A stretch of DNA of 64,000 nucleotides, taken from NCBI RefSeq assembly GCF_020443565.1, contig NZ_JAIZZN010000013.1, forward strand, positions 35,999 through 99,998, given 5' to 3'. The translations under genes were made by a program, and so were the position numbers. The notes below the pieces were generated by a model, which did no database searches, was not told the DNA's origin, and worked only from the letters and a program-made list of their open reading frames with translations. The stretch comes from Clostridium sp. CS001 (GTDB lineage Bacteria; Bacillota; Clostridia; Clostridiales; Clostridiaceae). Below are positions 1 to 8,137 of this stretch, piece after piece (position 1 is the stretch's first letter; the number at the start of each line of letters is the position of its first letter).

Positions 1-42
1 ATTTATGTGTTTTATCTATGCTTAACTGCTACCAGCAAGCTC

Positions 43-759
43 CTAAAATCCGCTATCTTCCAATTCCTCAATTTTCCTCAGTTTATCCTGCATATCAACT
101 ACTTTAGAATCTTCCCCTTCTTCTGTTTCTTTAGGATTAAGAATCTTACCCAATCTGCTTTCATCTCTGTTAAACATATTCCTAAGTTCATCATATACAA
201 ATGAATCTGCAGAGCGCTTAAGACTCATTACATCATATAAAGAGTTATCTGCAGAAGAGCTGCTATAAAACATTGTGGCGAATCCTTCTTCAAACAATTC
301 CAAATTTTTCTTAGCTTTAGCTAAACTAATATTTAATCTTTCGTTCTGCTCCCTTAACATAGCAATATTTTTCCTGTCTCTTTCCATTAGCTTAACTAAC
401 CTTTTTGATAATTCATGAGGATTTTTGTGATAATTATCCACCAAAACAAGTAAATCTTGAATTTCAGGATTGAATACTTCACCAGCAAGTATCACATCCC
501 TGCTATTCTTCACTTCATCAATTTTCTTTTTACCGAAATAGTCTTCACCTTTATATGAAGTTGCCCAAAAATCATATCCATACTTGTTGAATAATTTCCC
601 ATCTAATCGCTTATACTCAGGATTGTTAGCTATCCTCTCATTAAAAGTACATACTGAATTATAAGTTAATTTTCGCTTAATGCCATTTAGTTCCTTCAAC
701 TTTAATGAAATAATTTCATCTATTTCTTCCTCATCTACTTCTCTCTTTTGTCTTGCCAT
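43..759 (-). CDS. TnpC-like accessory protein of the recombinase element
   Basis: This encodes 238 aa, starting at the ATG preceded by AAGGGAG seven bases upstream; the longer in-frame start inside the upstream gene lacks such a site. The protein is highly charged and soluble. Residues about 125-170 (KLMERDRKNIAMLREQNERL and onward) look like a coiled coil. No catalytic motif is visible. Its place as the last gene after tyrosine recombinases matches the small TnpC of Tn554-type elements, which helps the recombinases choose sites and orientation. That role is inferred from position, size and coiled coil, not from recognised sequence identity. It starts 13 bases after the upstream stop, so translation is probably coupled. 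Confidence 0.5.
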   Translation of the reverse strand: MARQKREVDEEEIDEIISLKLKELNGIKRKLTYNSVCTFNERIANNPEYKRLDGKLFNKYGYDFWATSYKGEDYFGKKKIDEVKNSRDVILAGEVFNPEIQDLLVLVDNYHKNPHELSKRLVKLMERDRKNIAMLREQNERLNISLAKAKKNLELFEEGFATMFYSSSSADNSLYDVMSLKRSADSFVYDELRNMFNRDESRLGKILNPKETEEGEDSKVVDMQDKLRKIEELEDSGF

Positions 760-772
760 TATAAACACTCCC

Positions 773-2548
773 TTAACGTATTTTTGGAGTACTTGAATCA
801 AATGCTTCGCTTAGTGATGTCTTATAAAATATAATCCTATCAGCATTGCTTTTTATATCTAAGACAGTTTGCCTGATTTTTTCATCAATAAATTTATCCA
901 ATTCCATTAACCCACTAATATTTACAACCTTTGCTTGTAAAAGCAATTTTTTTAAAAATTGTTCTTCTTCTTTTATACTTTGTTGAAGGGGTGCTATAGC
1001 ATTATTCTCTAAGAATAATCTTATTTTAATGAAGTTGTCATTTGATGGCTCACACCACCATTTTGAGCAATAAATGCATTGCAGAACATTATCACATAAG
1101 CTTTTATCTTTTTCTAAATTTAAAGTGCAGTATCCAACACCATCATCCGTAGCAATGCATTCGCCTATGTACCTGTTTGGAGTCAGTGGCATATTGAATA
1201 TAATTTCTTTTAATCGCTTTGATGATATACTTTTATTCACATTCCCATTTCCAACATAATCAACTATTTCTGAATCAATATAATAACTAGCATGTCCCAT
1301 GTAATGGCATTGAGCTTCTAATGTTGTATGTCCACCCAACATAGCGATTTCAATAGGTGATACACCTTGCAACAATAGTGAGCAGAATGCTAAATGTCTT
1401 GTATCACCAAGTTTTAATTCTTTCGTAATACTACTATCCTTATATATACCTTTAATAATTTCTCTATAAAAAGCCTTGAGAATACCACTAAGTGTACTTC
1501 TAGTAAACATTTTCGTATACTTTTTGTTATTATTCTCATGTAATGTAGATATAACTTCAGGCCTATATTTTGAAATAAACTCATGATAATATTTAATATA
1601 TGCCTTATATGAAATTAAAGTCAAACTCTCTGAGTCAAATTCAGTTACCTTCTTATAATCTTCTATCAAATTAAATATTTCTTTTGTTATTTCTACTCTA
1701 TTTAAAATTGGAATTGTTGGATTTTTTTTTGCTTTTGTTGATTCCTTTATCACTTTAACCCTGTTGATATATAAATAGTATCTATCATTTTCATATCTTA
1801 TACAGTCTCTCTTAATTTTATTTGCAAATTCTGACGGCCTCATAGGAATTATATTCGTAATTTTCCACCACAATAACACAGGTTTGAATAAATTTTTAGT
1901 AAATTCATCTCTTTCCTCGTTATAAAACTTTTTTAAATAGTAATGAAAAGCTAGTATATCTTTATTTTCTGGCAATTGACGAACTTCTCTGCCTTTTAAT
2001 TCACCGATAGTCGTTAGAGTTGATAGTACTTTCAAGTGGCAATCATTAGCTAAACCTATGCTATCCAAGAATTCAAGGTATTGTATAACATAACCTTTGG
2101 AGATTTTTTTGCCTTCCTTCACCTCATTGACAAATGTTCTTATAGTATCTCCTCTTCTGCCTTTGACTATATTCTTATCAAAATTATTCGTTAATTGGAT
2201 AATGCGCAAAATTGAATTAAATATTGTTTTTGTTGTTGCAGGAGCATAACCATCCATTAGGCAATCTGCAATAAAACACTTAACCAAGGCAATATCATCC
2301 TTGGAAATAATCTCAGTGTTTAACAACTCTTGATACTTTGAAAAGTCCAAATTAAAGAAATTTTGTTCAAGATCACCGAAAAACATCCAAGTATCAGATT
2401 CAAATTCACCTTCAGAGGTACATCTAATCCCTTCCTTATGAAGTAACTCGCTATCATCTATCCAACATTTATATTCATCAATGTATTTGCCAATATCAAC
2501 CTTCACTTCTGATATTAAATTTATATCGATTAGTTGTAAGTTTTCCAT
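773..2548 (-). CDS. Tyrosine recombinase, TnpB-like, with C-terminal Cys cluster
   Basis: This 591-aa site-specific recombinase has most of the tyrosine-recombinase core: R237 (in MRPSE), R384 in GDTRH (Asp where the first His usually sits), LGGH at 404-407 and the likely nucleophile Y416. After the catalytic domain comes a C-terminal extension with a Cys-rich stretch (C464, C474, C485, C491, C494, C499), a possible zinc site, then a charged helical tail. Length and layout fit the TnpB recombinase of Tn554-type elements. ATG start with GAGG upstream. It would cut and rejoin element ends together with the two upstream recombinases. Tyrosine-recombinase assignment is firm; the Tn554 relationship is inferred. 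Confidence 0.75.
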   Translation of the reverse strand: MENLQLIDINLISEVKVDIGKYIDEYKCWIDDSELLHKEGIRCTSEGEFESDTWMFFGDLEQNFFNLDFSKYQELLNTEIISKDDIALVKCFIADCLMDGYAPATTKTIFNSILRIIQLTNNFDKNIVKGRRGDTIRTFVNEVKEGKKISKGYVIQYLEFLDSIGLANDCHLKVLSTLTTIGELKGREVRQLPENKDILAFHYYLKKFYNEERDEFTKNLFKPVLLWWKITNIIPMRPSEFANKIKRDCIRYENDRYYLYINRVKVIKESTKAKKNPTIPILNRVEITKEIFNLIEDYKKVTEFDSESLTLISYKAYIKYYHEFISKYRPEVISTLHENNNKKYTKMFTRSTLSGILKAFYREIIKGIYKDSSITKELKLGDTRHLAFCSLLLQGVSPIEIAMLGGHTTLEAQCHYMGHASYYIDSEIVDYVGNGNVNKSISSKRLKEIIFNMPLTPNRYIGECIATDDGVGYCTLNLEKDKSLCDNVLQCIYCSKWWCEPSNDNFIKIRLFLENNAIAPLQQSIKEEEQFLKKLLLQAKVVNISGLMELDKFIDEKIRQTVLDIKSNADRIIFYKTSLSEAFDSSTPKIR

Positions 2549-2630
2549 TTATAAACCTCATTCTTAATATTAATTTAAGATTATATTTTAACATTTAAAG
2601 ATACTTTTTTAAATGACACTAATACTTTAT

Positions 2631-5591
2631 CTAAATTGGATTATCAATTAAAGCTAACCGCTCTATAAAGTCTTCTCTTGGCATCCCTATGCACCCATAC
2701 ACATAATCCTTTCCGAACTTTTTAATTGCTTCAAGAACCACAATTTTTTTTCGTGATATTCTTAATGATAATTTGAACTTATTAGCTTTATTTATAGTAC
2801 TCAAATACATATCCATATCATCTAGAATACTATCACACAACCTCGACAATACATAAATCGTTGGAATATGGTAAGAACACTCAAAGCAACTATTCAGATC
2901 TGTTCTTTGGCATCCTAATTTACTGTAGATACACTGAATATCGGTCCCATTCTTAGAAGGAAGTTTTCTTGTAAATATGTCTGTCAGAAGCATCTGACAT
3001 TCTTCTAAACTTTTCTCAGAAATCATCTGCACAACAGACTCTCTATCAATCCTAACTGTATTTAAAAAACCTACTGTTGCATTAATCTTCATATTATCAC
3101 CAAAAATTTGATTCGCAGCACATATTTGCTCTGTTGTTTCCTGAAAGGTTAAAGTTCCACCGTTTATCTTCTGTACCAAAAGAGCTGGGATAAATCCGAA
3201 TTCTCCTCTTGAAAATAGTTGTCTACTTAACGATTCAATTTCTTCCACATTTAAATCTATATAATAAAGTGTTGAAGATGTCGATGCATGCTCCCTCATC
3301 TTTTGCGCATATAATAATGCTTTTGAATCCCCCGATATGTTAGCCATATAATACAAATATGTCATTATAGTCTTATTGAATTTTCTCGAGTAAAACTTGA
3401 AGTTTTTCATTTCAAACTCATCAAAGAAATCCCTCACTTGATTGTTGCTTATTTCATTATATTTTGTTTCAAATCTCATTAACTTCTCGTTAGCAACTAT
3501 ACCATACCTATTATTAAACAGAGTCAATAATACTATTGCTGTAGCTATTGCTGGAGCAAGTTCATCTGAACAGAAAAATGAACCACGCATTTGCGTTTTG
3601 GATATCTTGAGTTCCCATTGGTTTATTCTAAATATGATAGCCCTAGAAACTGGAAGGTCTATTCTATTAACCTTAAACCAGTCAATATCACAAATCTTGA
3701 GTTTCTCTAAAAGGTCATTCAGCTCCAATTCTGGAAATCCTTGTACATCACCATGTCTCCATGCATTATTCATATGAAGCAAAATATATAGCCAAGACGA
3801 TGCATAAGTAGCTGTAAAGTTCGTTTGGATTTCCTCCATTGATTTTACAATATGTAATTCTATGTTTGTACAGTATTGAAATACTTTTGAATAAACATTA
3901 AAGTCATAGATTACGTCTCCTTTTTCTTCATCTTCTAATGTTTCCTTTGACACCCAGAAATCATTTGGGTGCTCTATCTCCAACATTTTAAATCCACTTC
4001 TTTTTGTTGGTGCAATAGTTCTAATATCTATATCTACACTTCTTAAGAAATTATATATGTCGATTGCTCTCATTTTCGAATCAATAGTTCTAAAAAATAA
4101 ATTTATTTCACTTGCTGTAACTAAGTATATCTCTGATTTATTATTTCTAATCAAGATTTCCTTAACAAGAATAGTGCTTCTTACATATCTATTAATCAAG
4201 TCCGAAAGAACCGATTCTTTAGATATAGTTTTAGTCAATGTATTATTAACAAAGTCAAACCATTTTTTTTCGGTATATTTCGATTCCTTGTCAAACTCAT
4301 CCCAATCTTGATAACTATTTAATCTAACTTTAAAGGTTTCAAAGGCATCCCTTCCTGTTAAATCTGAATTTACTCTCGACTTTCTCACGTAACCATTCAT
4401 ACTTGCTACAAACTTTTCCACATCAAGTATCTTATAGCACCCATTGGCAGCCGTGATACTCTTACTTTTACTACTTATATATGCATACAAAGGGACTTCA
4501 TGGCATGCTACAACCTTAGCATCATTCCAAGAATTGTAACCACCGAAATAAATGCGTGTACAAGAAGCATGGTCTATGTACACTTCAAAATATTTGCTCT
4601 GCTTTTCCTGTATTTTCTCTAAATCTTCCCGGTAATAATAAACTGATTTATGATAAATTATTTGTCTTATCTCATAACCTTTTATAAGCTTTTCAAAAAT
4701 GGGTGGACTCAAGTTTAAAATTTTCCTCGCTGGATTATTAGAAATATATAACTTATCCCTTATTAATTTTGAACTTTTATTCTGTTCTTTCACTATATAA
4801 TCAATTTCTTCCTTACTATACACAACCTTGTTTATAAGATTTAAATTATAAGTCATGGAAAGAAAACTATAGTATTTTCGTGGTATTCGCATTCCTTTAT
4901 GGTACATCGTATAAAATTCACCTACAAGTTTTGCTGTTTCTTTCACTGAATAGTGAGAATTGTAAAACCTATCAGTTTCTTCCTTAACCCTTTTAATATC
5001 TTCTTTATTGAAAAGTATACGCTTTCTAACTGTTACAATTCTAACATTCCATTCCTCTCGTAATATGTTTGTTGAAGCACTCTGTTTTATTTCGGAAGTT
5101 GGCATCTCAAGATATTTAATGAGTTCTTCTCTATTCATGTAATCTTCAAGGTTGTAATCCACCTGTGTCTCATTTTTAATTTTCCCTGGCAAAGAAATGA
5201 ATTCCATAATATCATTCTTATTGTAAACAAATGCTTGTTTTTTTGATATGCTTACATATTTACTTGGGACTTTAATTGCTATAAGCTTTTTAAAATTAGT
5301 CATAGATATGAGTTTAAGTGCTTCCTCTCTTGTATAGTGTTCGTCATAAAAACTCTCTGCTTCTTTGATTAGGTTGTATAAATCCTCTCGATTATAAAAA
5401 CAATTGTAAGAAATTTTTATGAGTCTAAGATAACCACTATCATTCATAACATGAAGCTTATTAACTGCTCTTTTTGTAAATAAAATACAAAGCAACCTGC
5501 AAGCTTCTATATTACTTATATAATCTCCTCTACTCACGTAATTCTTCTTTTCTTCAATAGACAGTTTATCTATACTCTCAGAATTGTCCAA
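2631..5591 (-). CDS. Very large divergent tyrosine-recombinase-like protein
   Basis: This 986-aa protein starts at TTG, with AGGAGG seven bases upstream. The N-terminal ~330 residues contain several copies of a motif in which an aromatic/basic stretch is followed by an acidic helix and then a '..FY..HY..EEA..L' segment (around 66-95, 195-222, 255-290, 315-340), suggesting tandem helix-turn-helix DNA-binding units. A degenerate recombinase core follows: R612 in NNAWRHGD, K665, R736 in FYSRK, H768 in MREHAS and Y776/Y777. A Cys cluster near residues 900-920 resembles the tail of the 591-aa recombinase. The first core His is lost, so activity is uncertain. It is far larger than ordinary integrases. 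The neighbouring recombinase stops 16 bases upstream. Confidence 0.6.
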   Translation of the reverse strand: MDNSESIDKLSIEEKKNYVSRGDYISNIEACRLLCILFTKRAVNKLHVMNDSGYLRLIKISYNCFYNREDLYNLIKEAESFYDEHYTREEALKLISMTNFKKLIAIKVPSKYVSISKKQAFVYNKNDIMEFISLPGKIKNETQVDYNLEDYMNREELIKYLEMPTSEIKQSASTNILREEWNVRIVTVRKRILFNKEDIKRVKEETDRFYNSHYSVKETAKLVGEFYTMYHKGMRIPRKYYSFLSMTYNLNLINKVVYSKEEIDYIVKEQNKSSKLIRDKLYISNNPARKILNLSPPIFEKLIKGYEIRQIIYHKSVYYYREDLEKIQEKQSKYFEVYIDHASCTRIYFGGYNSWNDAKVVACHEVPLYAYISSKSKSITAANGCYKILDVEKFVASMNGYVRKSRVNSDLTGRDAFETFKVRLNSYQDWDEFDKESKYTEKKWFDFVNNTLTKTISKESVLSDLINRYVRSTILVKEILIRNNKSEIYLVTASEINLFFRTIDSKMRAIDIYNFLRSVDIDIRTIAPTKRSGFKMLEIEHPNDFWVSKETLEDEEKGDVIYDFNVYSKVFQYCTNIELHIVKSMEEIQTNFTATYASSWLYILLHMNNAWRHGDVQGFPELELNDLLEKLKICDIDWFKVNRIDLPVSRAIIFRINQWELKISKTQMRGSFFCSDELAPAIATAIVLLTLFNNRYGIVANEKLMRFETKYNEISNNQVRDFFDEFEMKNFKFYSRKFNKTIMTYLYYMANISGDSKALLYAQKMREHASTSSTLYYIDLNVEEIESLSRQLFSRGEFGFIPALLVQKINGGTLTFQETTEQICAANQIFGDNMKINATVGFLNTVRIDRESVVQMISEKSLEECQMLLTDIFTRKLPSKNGTDIQCIYSKLGCQRTDLNSCFECSYHIPTIYVLSRLCDSILDDMDMYLSTINKANKFKLSLRISRKKIVVLEAIKKFGKDYVYGCIGMPREDFIERLALIDNPI

Positions 5592-5607
5592 TTAATATCC
5601 TCCTTTT

Positions 5608-6906
5608 TTATTTGATGCTCATAGCAACCTCACTAATTACATTTAAATGCTGAATTACTGTTTCAACTACAGCTTTCGTATCCAAGTATTCATTTGCGGA
5701 CTGTTCGCTTCCATCGCCCCTAAGAACCATCAAAAGTTTGGAATTTACCTTCCCTTCGTCATTGCTAATATATCCCCTTTTAATTAAGTGGTTCGTAAAT
5801 ATATGTCTTCCTATATGCGTTCCCCATCTATGATTTCTTAAATGCATCTCCAAAGTCGGTTTCGTTTGGCCTATATACTGTAGGAATTTTTCTTTTAAAC
5901 TATAGAATTCTTTTTCATACACTTCACCAGTCATTGGCTCGCCATAACTATTAACAAATAGAGCTGATCTATACTTTATTTTAGGGTTTTTAGCTAACAT
6001 ATTAAGATGCCTGTCCCATAGATTAAATAATTCTGCATTAAAATCAAACACTGGCTGATCTGTTCGCGGGACCTTAACTTCCGATTTTAATGTGTTTACA
6101 CCTCGTGCTATAAATAATTCAGATTGTCTATCTTTTATATGTAAAAGCATGTGCTTCTTTTTTCTATAAACCTCTACTGAATCAATTAATAAATTTACAA
6201 CTTCTCCTAACCTAATCCCTCCCATACATTGAAATGCTACTCCTAAAGCAATATTAGGATAATGTTCCTCAGCAAATTCGATAAATGATTCCCATACATC
6301 CTGTTCCATATCCTTAAGGAGAGTGCTTGGCTCATTATTCTTATATGGATATTTAATACGAAACCTAGTCTTATCATCCAAGGGTGATATCATAACCATC
6401 CTCCCCCTTTTCTTGGACTTTCTTCCGAGTTTATGTTTAGAATTTACATATGCCAGCTTCTTTTGTATTTCCCCATTTTTACCAATTATTTTCTTCTCGA
6501 ATAGAAAATTGTAAAAGTTAAGCAATATAGCTTCTTTTTCTTTTACTGTAGTAAAATTGTTCTTTATTTCTGCTTTGTTAGATATATAGTTAATATACCT
6601 TGCTAAATGTATATGTCCCAAGCCAAATAAACCTTCCTGTTTAAGATTATTAAAGCATTCATCCTCACCTAGCTCTACTTGATTATTTAAGTAATTTAGA
6701 AATCCACATATTGCACGAGCACTCTTAATCCTAGTATTATTGGAGTCATTTGCATGATAATTATACAGGTAATGGGTCATAGAACTAGGGATCCAAACAT
6801 TTTTATTATCGCTATTTCTTTGAACTATCAGTATGTTCTTTATTCTCTTTGGCTCTCTTCCCTCAAAGTCAACCATAGATACTATCTTTGGCATATAAAC
6901 AATCAT
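5608..6906 (-). CDS. Tyrosine recombinase/integrase, TnpA-like
   Basis: This 432-aa phage-integrase-family recombinase is the first gene of the element operon. The ATG is chosen because GAGGG lies seven bases upstream; a longer in-frame start has no better site. The N-terminal ~190 residues form a SAM-like core-binding region and the C-terminal half is catalytic: R232 in GGIRLGE, K in the following beta region, H364 and R367 in HIGRH, and Y407 in SANEYLD. The usual LGH box is replaced by LRGD, as in some Tn554-type enzymes. It probably performs strand exchange at the element ends with the two downstream recombinases. Confidence 0.75.
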   Translation of the reverse strand: MIVYMPKIVSMVDFEGREPKRIKNILIVQRNSDNKNVWIPSSMTHYLYNYHANDSNNTRIKSARAICGFLNYLNNQVELGEDECFNNLKQEGLFGLGHIHLARYINYISNKAEIKNNFTTVKEKEAILLNFYNFLFEKKIIGKNGEIQKKLAYVNSKHKLGRKSKKRGRMVMISPLDDKTRFRIKYPYKNNEPSTLLKDMEQDVWESFIEFAEEHYPNIALGVAFQCMGGIRLGEVVNLLIDSVEVYRKKKHMLLHIKDRQSELFIARGVNTLKSEVKVPRTDQPVFDFNAELFNLWDRHLNMLAKNPKIKYRSALFVNSYGEPMTGEVYEKEFYSLKEKFLQYIGQTKPTLEMHLRNHRWGTHIGRHIFTNHLIKRGYISNDEGKVNSKLLMVLRGDGSEQSANEYLDTKAVVETVIQHLNVISEVAMSIK

Positions 6907-7100
6907 TTTATTTCCCTCACTATCATTCATTAAGTATTTCTATCGAACTCAAAACTCACAGTTTTTATTAAAATATTTACGAATAATTATTGCCTTACTG
7001 TCAACACCATAGGGACATTTATGTATTTTTACCCATATTGCTAGCCATTGAACTCGCTCTATTTTCCCTTACATACTCCACTTCTAACTATACCTCTGCT

Positions 7101-7341
7101 AACCATCCAAGACCTACCCTTTTTCACTTTAAATACCAGTACTTATAATCCTCTATTATATATCACTCTACATCTCTTTTTCTATGCCTTTGTAATAAAG
7201 TTATAGATATATTTAACCTTATCTGATAAGCATTCCAGTCCTTCTCTTTTTCACTTTTAGCATCAGTACTTATTATCTTCTATTATGTATCACTCTACAT
7301 CCCTTTTCTATACCTTCGTAATAAAGTTATAGATATACATA
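7101..7341. repeat. Two direct copies of a ~115-bp AT-rich unit, period ~126
   Basis: Copies at about 7101-7215 and 7228-7341 share blocks such as CTTTTTCACTTT, CAGTACTTAT, TATCACTCTACATC and TAATAAAGTTATAGATATA in the same order. They lie between the first recombinase gene and the smpB terminator. Their place at the edge of the element suggests recombinase-binding sites or a subterminal repeat; this is inference. No ORF or RNA gene was recognised here. Confidence 0.7.
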
Positions 7342-7356
7342 AACGTAGAAACAACA

Positions 7357-7405
7357 AAGGTTATAGTAATATAAATATATAATATATTTATATTGCTATA
7401 ACCTT
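7357..7405 (-). terminator. Long AT-rich hairpin after smpB
   Basis: Inverted repeat AAGGTTATAG...CTATAACCTT with an AT-rich inner stem, 3 bases beyond the smpB stop. It is a plausible intrinsic terminator and marks intact host sequence next to the mobile element. Confidence 0.7.
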
Positions 7406-7407
7406 AT

Positions 7408-7878
7408 CTAGATATTCATTCTATCCTTCATCTGTCTATCCATATCTCTCTTAGCATCTCTTTCAAGCATTGAATCTCTCTTATCGTAATCCTTTTTACC
7501 TCTAACAATACCAAGATTAACTTTCACTCTTGTATTTTTAAGATATAAAGATAACGGAACTAGAGTAAATCCCTTTTGAGCTGTAAATCCTATTAGCTTG
7601 TTTATTTGCTCTTTATGAAGCAATAACTTTCTGCTCCTTAGTGGATCTACATTAAATTGGTTTCCTTGTTCATAGTGGCTTATATGCATATTACGAATAA
7701 AAATTTCACCATTTCTAACCTCTGCATAACTATCTTTTAAGTTTGCTTTTCCAGCTCTAATGGACTTCACTTCTGTACCAACAAGCTCTATTCCAGCTTC
7801 CATTGCATCTTCTATAAAATAATCATGCCTTGCTTTTCTATTTTCTACTAATGTTTTATTTGTTTTTTCCTTTGCCAT
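7408..7878 (-). CDS. smpB: SsrA-binding protein SmpB
   Basis: This 156-aa protein has the full SmpB length and landmarks: the N-terminal [10 protein letters not shown] motif, [23 protein letters not shown], and a basic C-terminal tail ([18 protein letters not shown]) that enters the empty ribosomal A site. SmpB binds tmRNA and delivers it to stalled ribosomes for trans-translation. It follows rnr, the nuclease that acts with tmRNA, the usual clostridial order. The tmRNA gene ssrA often comes next; here a recombinase element occupies that place and no ssrA was recognised. Confidence 0.97.
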   Translation of the reverse strand: MAKEKTNKTLVENRKARHDYFIEDAMEAGIELVGTEVKSIRAGKANLKDSYAEVRNGEIFIRNMHISHYEQGNQFNVDPLRSRKLLLHKEQINKLIGFTAQKGFTLVPLSLYLKNTRVKVNLGIVRGKKDYDKRDSMLERDAKRDMDRQMKDRMNI

Positions 7879-8025
7879 AACTTCACCTACTTCATTCTTA
7901 TTAAGGTATTACAAAAGTATATAATATATTACTATAATTATACTATACAATTTATTCCCTTTCAATGATACATGCTTTCTTATCTCCCGTTATCACTAAA
8001 TCATCACCTGCGATGCTGCAATATA

Positions 8026-8060
8026 AACAGAAGGACACTTCAAAGTGATATCCTTCTGTT
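8026..8060 (-). terminator. Hairpin between rnr and smpB
   Basis: Stem AACAGAAGGA/TCCTTCTGTT with an inner CAC/GTG, located 78 bases after rnr. The best T-run (TTTTTTTT) lies on the plus-strand side, so orientation is uncertain; it may act both ways. Confidence 0.6.
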
Positions 8061-8137
8061 TTTTTTAATATTAGCATAAAAGCACTTATGCTTTAGCTCC
8101 ACCTAATCTTAGCCTTAAATTATTCTACTCCGTGACC

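Larger units (their letters stand above)
1..7341 (-). mobile_element. Partial Tn554-like multi-recombinase element
   Basis: Four co-directional, tightly spaced genes (432, 986, 591 and 238 aa) fill this segment. Three carry tyrosine-recombinase signatures and the last is a small coiled-coil protein. This resembles the tnpA-tnpB-tnpC layout of Tn554-type transposons, with an extra large recombinase. The right boundary is placed at the end of an approximately 126-bp tandem repeat just outside the smpB terminator. The left end lies outside the window, so cargo and target duplication cannot be judged. The family assignment is inferred from gene order and motifs only. Confidence 0.6.

Noticed and set aside
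7101..7341. CRISPR array
   Set aside because: Only two long, diverged direct copies and no short regular repeats with spacers.
6907..7407. tmRNA (ssrA) gene downstream of smpB
   Set aside because: The region is very AT-rich and repetitive, with no acceptor-stem-like ends, CCA or tag-coding frame.
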